DNA of 49,292 nt from positions 1 through 49,292 of the forward strand of contig JAYQOY010000007.1 of assembly GCA_038145075.1 (NCBI GenBank). The letters are read 5' to 3'. This stretch comes from TMED14 sp038145075. Its GTDB lineage: Bacteria > Bacteroidota > Bacteroidia > Flavobacteriales > Schleiferiaceae. Of the stretch, positions 43,805 to 49,292 are shown piece after piece. The translations under genes were made by a program, and so were the position numbers. The notes beneath the pieces are model-generated. The model was not told where the DNA came from, made no database searches, and was given only the letters and a program-made list of their open reading frames with translations. Numbering within the stretch: the first letter of the stretch is position 1; every line of letters starts with the position of its first letter.

Positions 43805-43915
43805 GTTTAAGGGTAAAAGAGAGTAAGCGTTTAAGGGAAAAAGCTACAGCGCAAAGCGCGTGCTTTCTAGCTCTCTAGCTCTCTAGCTACAGGGCGAAGC
43901 CCGTGCCACCTAGCT
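43805..43915. repeat. CTAG octamer element 3b: paired hairpin units and CTAG array
   Basis: Two 31-bp related units (43842-43872 and 43885-43915) share AGCTACAG...CGTGC...CTAGCT. Their hairpin cores are GCGC-AAA-GCGC and GGGC-GAA-GCCC, so both arms changed together. Between them CTAGCTCT is repeated (CTAG at 43867, 43875, 43883). A 15-bp direct repeat, GTTTAAGGGWAAAAG, occurs at 43805 and 43829. The whole lies between the convergent purF and peroxidase genes. No gene is seen in 43707-43913. Confidence 0.8.
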
Positions 43916-45062
43916 ATTTAAACGGATCCCCAAATTTCACATCGTTGGCCAACGACGCGTCGTCCAGAGTTTGAAGGAAAGCGACAAGCGCTGCCTTTTG
44001 GGCTGGAGTGAAGTTGGGGGCGACGGGATCGCCGTTCGGACCGCGAAGTTGCGGACTCAAATTGGGATGGTTCTGGACCCCGGTACTGTAGTGGTCGATC
44101 ACTTGGGCCAAGGTGGCGAATCGACCGTCGTGCATGTAGGGGCCGCGGCCTGTTAGGTTCCGCAAGGATGGAACTTTGAAGAGTCCGACTTGGGCAGGAT
44201 TTCCGTTCACGCCGCCCACTCCCGCATCGGTGGTCATGGCGTCGAGGCCGTTGTTTCGAGGACCGGGAGCCGTGAAGGCTTCGGTGCCGTGGCAGGTGAC
44301 GCAGGCACCGGGAACGGGTGGGCCGCCGGGGCCGGGGGGCACGCCAAAGAAGAGGGCCTTGCCTTGGTTTTCTTGGGCGGTAAAATTGGGAAAGGGGTCC
44401 CCGGGCGCATTCACTTGGGCGCGGCCTTGGTCGTAGGGCGCTTGATAGCTCATGATGCTTCGGACAAACTGGGCAAGGGCTTGACGAATACGTAGTTCGG
44501 TGATGTCTTCAGATCCGAACGCCTTTTCAAAAAGTGGGGCGTAATAGGGCTGGTGTTCGACTCGGGCCAAAAGGGAATCGAGGCTCAAGCCCATTTCAAC
44601 CGGATCTTGAACAGGCATCAAAACTTGTTCCTCCAAGGTGCTGGCGCGCTCGTCCCAAAAGAAGGCCCCATTCGCATAGAAGCGGGCATTGCTCAAGCCC
44701 ATAGAGTGGCGCACCGTGAGGCCGCCTTCGAAGCCTTCGCTGAAAGTTTTACTGTCTCCAAATCCAATGGCTTGTTGGTGGCAATTCGCACAGGAGATGC
44801 TGCGGTTAGCGGATAGATTTTTATCGTAGAAAAGCACGCGGCCCAGGGTGGCTCCGTCATCGGTGACGGGGTTCGTCATGGGCGTGTTGTCGGCGGCCAA
44901 GACGTTGGGTTGGGCAAAGTGGGTAGGTAGCTCGCTGGGGGTGTAGTCGTAAGGCGTTTCGGGAAGGTTGAGGTATTCGGCAACGGGATCGCTGGGGAGT
45001 TCGGGCTGGCAGCTCGCAAAAAGCAGGGTGGCGGGCAGAAAAAGGTAGAGGCTGCGGTTCAT
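43914..45062 (-). CDS. Di-haem cytochrome c peroxidase / MauG-family lipoprotein
   Basis: 382 residues. The lipoprotein signal is LFASC with Cys18. Two c-type haem sites are visible: CANCH at 91-95 and CVTCH near 250. Conserved peroxidase blocks are GRVLFYDKNLSANRSISCANCHQQAIGFGD, RHSMGLSNARF, FFWDERASTLEEQVLMPVQDPVEMG, and KVPSLRNLTGRGPYMHDGRFATLAQVIDHY. It should reduce H2O2 with electrons from a periplasmic donor, or oxidise another substrate as MauG does. Its stop end overlaps the CTAG element by two bases. It is divergent from the cobalamin adenosyltransferase gene. Confidence 0.92.
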   Translation of the reverse strand: MNRSLYLFLPATLLFASCQPELPSDPVAEYLNLPETPYDYTPSELPTHFAQPNVLAADNTPMTNPVTDDGATLGRVLFYDKNLSANRSISCANCHQQAIGFGDSKTFSEGFEGGLTVRHSMGLSNARFYANGAFFWDERASTLEEQVLMPVQDPVEMGLSLDSLLARVEHQPYYAPLFEKAFGSEDITELRIRQALAQFVRSIMSYQAPYDQGRAQVNAPGDPFPNFTAQENQGKALFFGVPPGPGGPPVPGACVTCHGTEAFTAPGPRNNGLDAMTTDAGVGGVNGNPAQVGLFKVPSLRNLTGRGPYMHDGRFATLAQVIDHYSTGVQNHPNLSPQLRGPNGDPVAPNFTPAQKAALVAFLQTLDDASLANDVKFGDPFK

Positions 45063-45134
45063 GACTTTTGGACGTCCAAAGGGGGAATAGGTTTAATGCG
45101 AACAGAAACGGGCGGCGGTGGTTACCTTAGGAGG

Positions 45135-45701
45135 GTGAAAATTTATACGAAAACAGGAGACGGCGGTAAAACCAGCTTGTACAGCGGCCAGCGCGTGTCC
45201 AAGGCGGATTTGCGCTTGCATGCGTATGGGAGTTTGGACGAGCTAAATGCCCATGTGGGACTGCTGCGCGACCAAGCGTCGGACTTTGAGGAGTTGCAGG
45301 GGCGCCTGTTGGAGGTGCAGTCGCATTTGTTTTCGGTGGGTTCGCACATGGCCAATGACAATCCGGAGATGGTGGGCAAGTTGCCGGCCGTTCACGGGGA
45401 GTGGACTGCGGAGCTGGAGACCTGGATAGATGGGATGGATGCAGAGCTAGAGCCCTTGCGCAACTTTGTGCTGCCCGGTGGGCACGTGCTGGTCAGTCAG
45501 GCCCATGTGGCCCGAACGGTCTGCCGCCGCGCCGAACGCTGGTGCACCCAGCTGGACGAGGCCCTACACGACGGCGCCCTGCCCTTGCCCGCAGAGGTCC
45601 TCCCCTACTTGAATCGCTTGAGCGACTATTTCTTTACGCTTTCGCGCTGGTTGAGCGTTCGGGTCGGTGCCTCAGAAACACCTTGGAAACCAAAGATTTA
45701 A
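45135..45701 (+). CDS. Cob(I)alamin adenosyltransferase, PduO type
   Basis: 188 residues from GTG 45135 (VKIYTKTGDGGKTSLYSGQRVSKAD). The alternative ATG at 45096 adds MRTETGGGGYLRR, which is not like the family. It transfers adenosyl from ATP to cob(I)alamin. The ATP-site motif TKTGDGGKTSL is at the N-terminus. Also present are LDELNAHVG, QSHLFSVGSHMA, FVLPGG, ARTVCRRAERW and YLNRLSDYFFTLSRW, all PduO-type conserved blocks. Its helical bundle forms a trimer by family. No B12-dependent enzyme is in the window. Confidence 0.93.
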   Translation: MKIYTKTGDGGKTSLYSGQRVSKADLRLHAYGSLDELNAHVGLLRDQASDFEELQGRLLEVQSHLFSVGSHMANDNPEMVGKLPAVHGEWTAELETWIDGMDAELEPLRNFVLPGGHVLVSQAHVARTVCRRAERWCTQLDEALHDGALPLPAEVLPYLNRLSDYFFTLSRWLSVRVGASETPWKPKI

Positions 45702-45719
45702 TTCGGGGAAAGAAAGGGC

Positions 45720-45749
45720 TTGCACAGCATTTCAAAAGGAATATATTTG
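45720..45749 (+). promoter_or_regulatory. Promoter of the DUF2795 gene
   Basis: TTG (45720-45722), exactly 19 nt, then TATATTTG (45742-45749), a complete consensus promoter 25 nt before the ATG at 45775. Confidence 0.85.
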
Positions 45750-45774
45750 CGCAAAATTCTATTGCCTTACTCCT

Positions 45775-45999
45775 ATGTATTGGACACTTGAACTGGCTTC
45801 TTACCTCAGCGATGCCCCTTGGCCTGCCACCAAGGACGAATTGATTGATTACGCTATTCGTACGGGTGCGCCTTTAGAAGTGGTGGAAAACCTCCAAGCG
45901 ATCGAGGAAGAGGAAGCCGAGATCTACGAATCTATCGAAGAAATTTGGCCCGATTACCCCTCGGACGACGACTTCCTTTGGAACGAGGAAGAGTACTGA
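45775..45999 (+). CDS. Small acidic DUF2795-family protein
   Basis: 74 residues from ATG 45775 (MYWTLELASYLSDAPWPATKDELIDYAIRTG). PWPATKDELIDYAIRTGAPLEVVENL is the DUF2795 core. The C-terminus is strongly acidic (EEEEAEIYESIEEIWPDYPSDDDF). It has its own strong promoter. The small conserved family has no assigned function. It lies 57 nt upstream of secA. Confidence 0.85.
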   Translation: MYWTLELASYLSDAPWPATKDELIDYAIRTGAPLEVVENLQAIEEEEAEIYESIEEIWPDYPSDDDFLWNEEEY

Positions 46000-46040
46000 T
46001 TCTGCCATTCTAGGTAAATACGTAGGTGGCACAAGGATTG

Positions 46041-46048
46041 TACTTTTG
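46041..46048 (+). promoter_or_regulatory. -7 element for secA
   Basis: TACTTTTG, a perfect TAnnTTTG box, ends 8 nt before the secA ATG at 46057. The -33 position lacks TTG, so readthrough from the DUF2795 promoter may also contribute. Confidence 0.5.
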
Positions 46049-46056
46049 CCGCTACC

Positions 46057-49292
<3,236 letters not shown>

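Noticed and set aside
45096..45134. Cobalamin adenosyltransferase start at ATG 45096
   Set aside because: The extension is Gly-rich and unlike the family; the GTG at 45135 gives the usual KIYTKTGD opening. It is not fully excluded, since the GTG has a very close purine-rich tract.

Overview
The window is a draft (probably metagenome-derived) scaffold fragment from a member of the Bacteroidota. The lineage evidence is consistent: a SusC/SusD pair; secreted proteins with type IX secretion (T9SS) C-terminal domains of both type A and type B; the ~630-residue Bacteroidota form of glutamine-PRPP amidotransferase; an extended RND efflux pump; and the Bacteroidota promoter grammar (TTG, about 19 nt, TAnnTTTG), seen complete upstream of purF and of the small DUF2795 gene. 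A relative of Flavobacteriales/Schleiferiaceae is plausible from the GC-rich coding style, but this is a guess. No rRNA, tRNA, CRISPR array, transposase or phage gene was found.

Layout. 1-2325 (-): a DUF2723 membrane protein, broken by a 523-nt N gap and by a 124-bp imperfect tandem duplication that looks like a join of two strain haplotypes. 2458-6307 (-): sufA-sufB-sufC-sufD, coupled by 4-nt overlaps except sufC, without sufS/sufE. 6371-13742 (-): a starch/maltodextrin locus, susC-susD-T9SS starch-binding-like protein-GH13 amylase. 13854-14270 (-): bacilliredoxin. 14407-19061 (+): a LolA-like protein, two FtsX-type permeases, an ABC ATPase and an iodotyrosine-deiodinase-like flavoprotein. 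19073-26100 (-): uvrC, a large T9SS type B surface protein, rpoN and asnS. 26301-32897 (+): tetR-tolC-MFP-RND efflux operon with a perfect palindrome ahead of tetR. 32982-34589 (+): a compact dxs. 34602-39428 (-): padR-pspC-M61 peptidase-trpS, with a perfect palindrome over the promoter. 39559-41737: 3-hydroxyanthranilate dioxygenase overlapping a DtxR-type regulator (+), converging on ACMS decarboxylase (-). 41805-43706 (+): purF-like. 43914-45062 (-): di-haem peroxidase lipoprotein. 45135-49292 (+): cobalamin adenosyltransferase, DUF2795 protein and secA, cut at the window end.

How genes work together. The sus-type locus would bind, import and hydrolyse alpha-glucans. The two kynurenine-branch enzymes would make 2-amino-3-carboxymuconate semialdehyde and divert it from quinolinate/NAD to catabolism; the coupled metal-type regulator suggests control linked to iron. 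The tetR and padR operons each carry a clear candidate autoregulatory operator.

The most unusual non-coding signal is a dispersed intergenic element: arrays of CTAG at an exact 8-bp period, next to short GC hairpins with 3-nt loops. It occurs at three intergenic loci (four arrays), always at a gene 3' end. I know of no named family for it.
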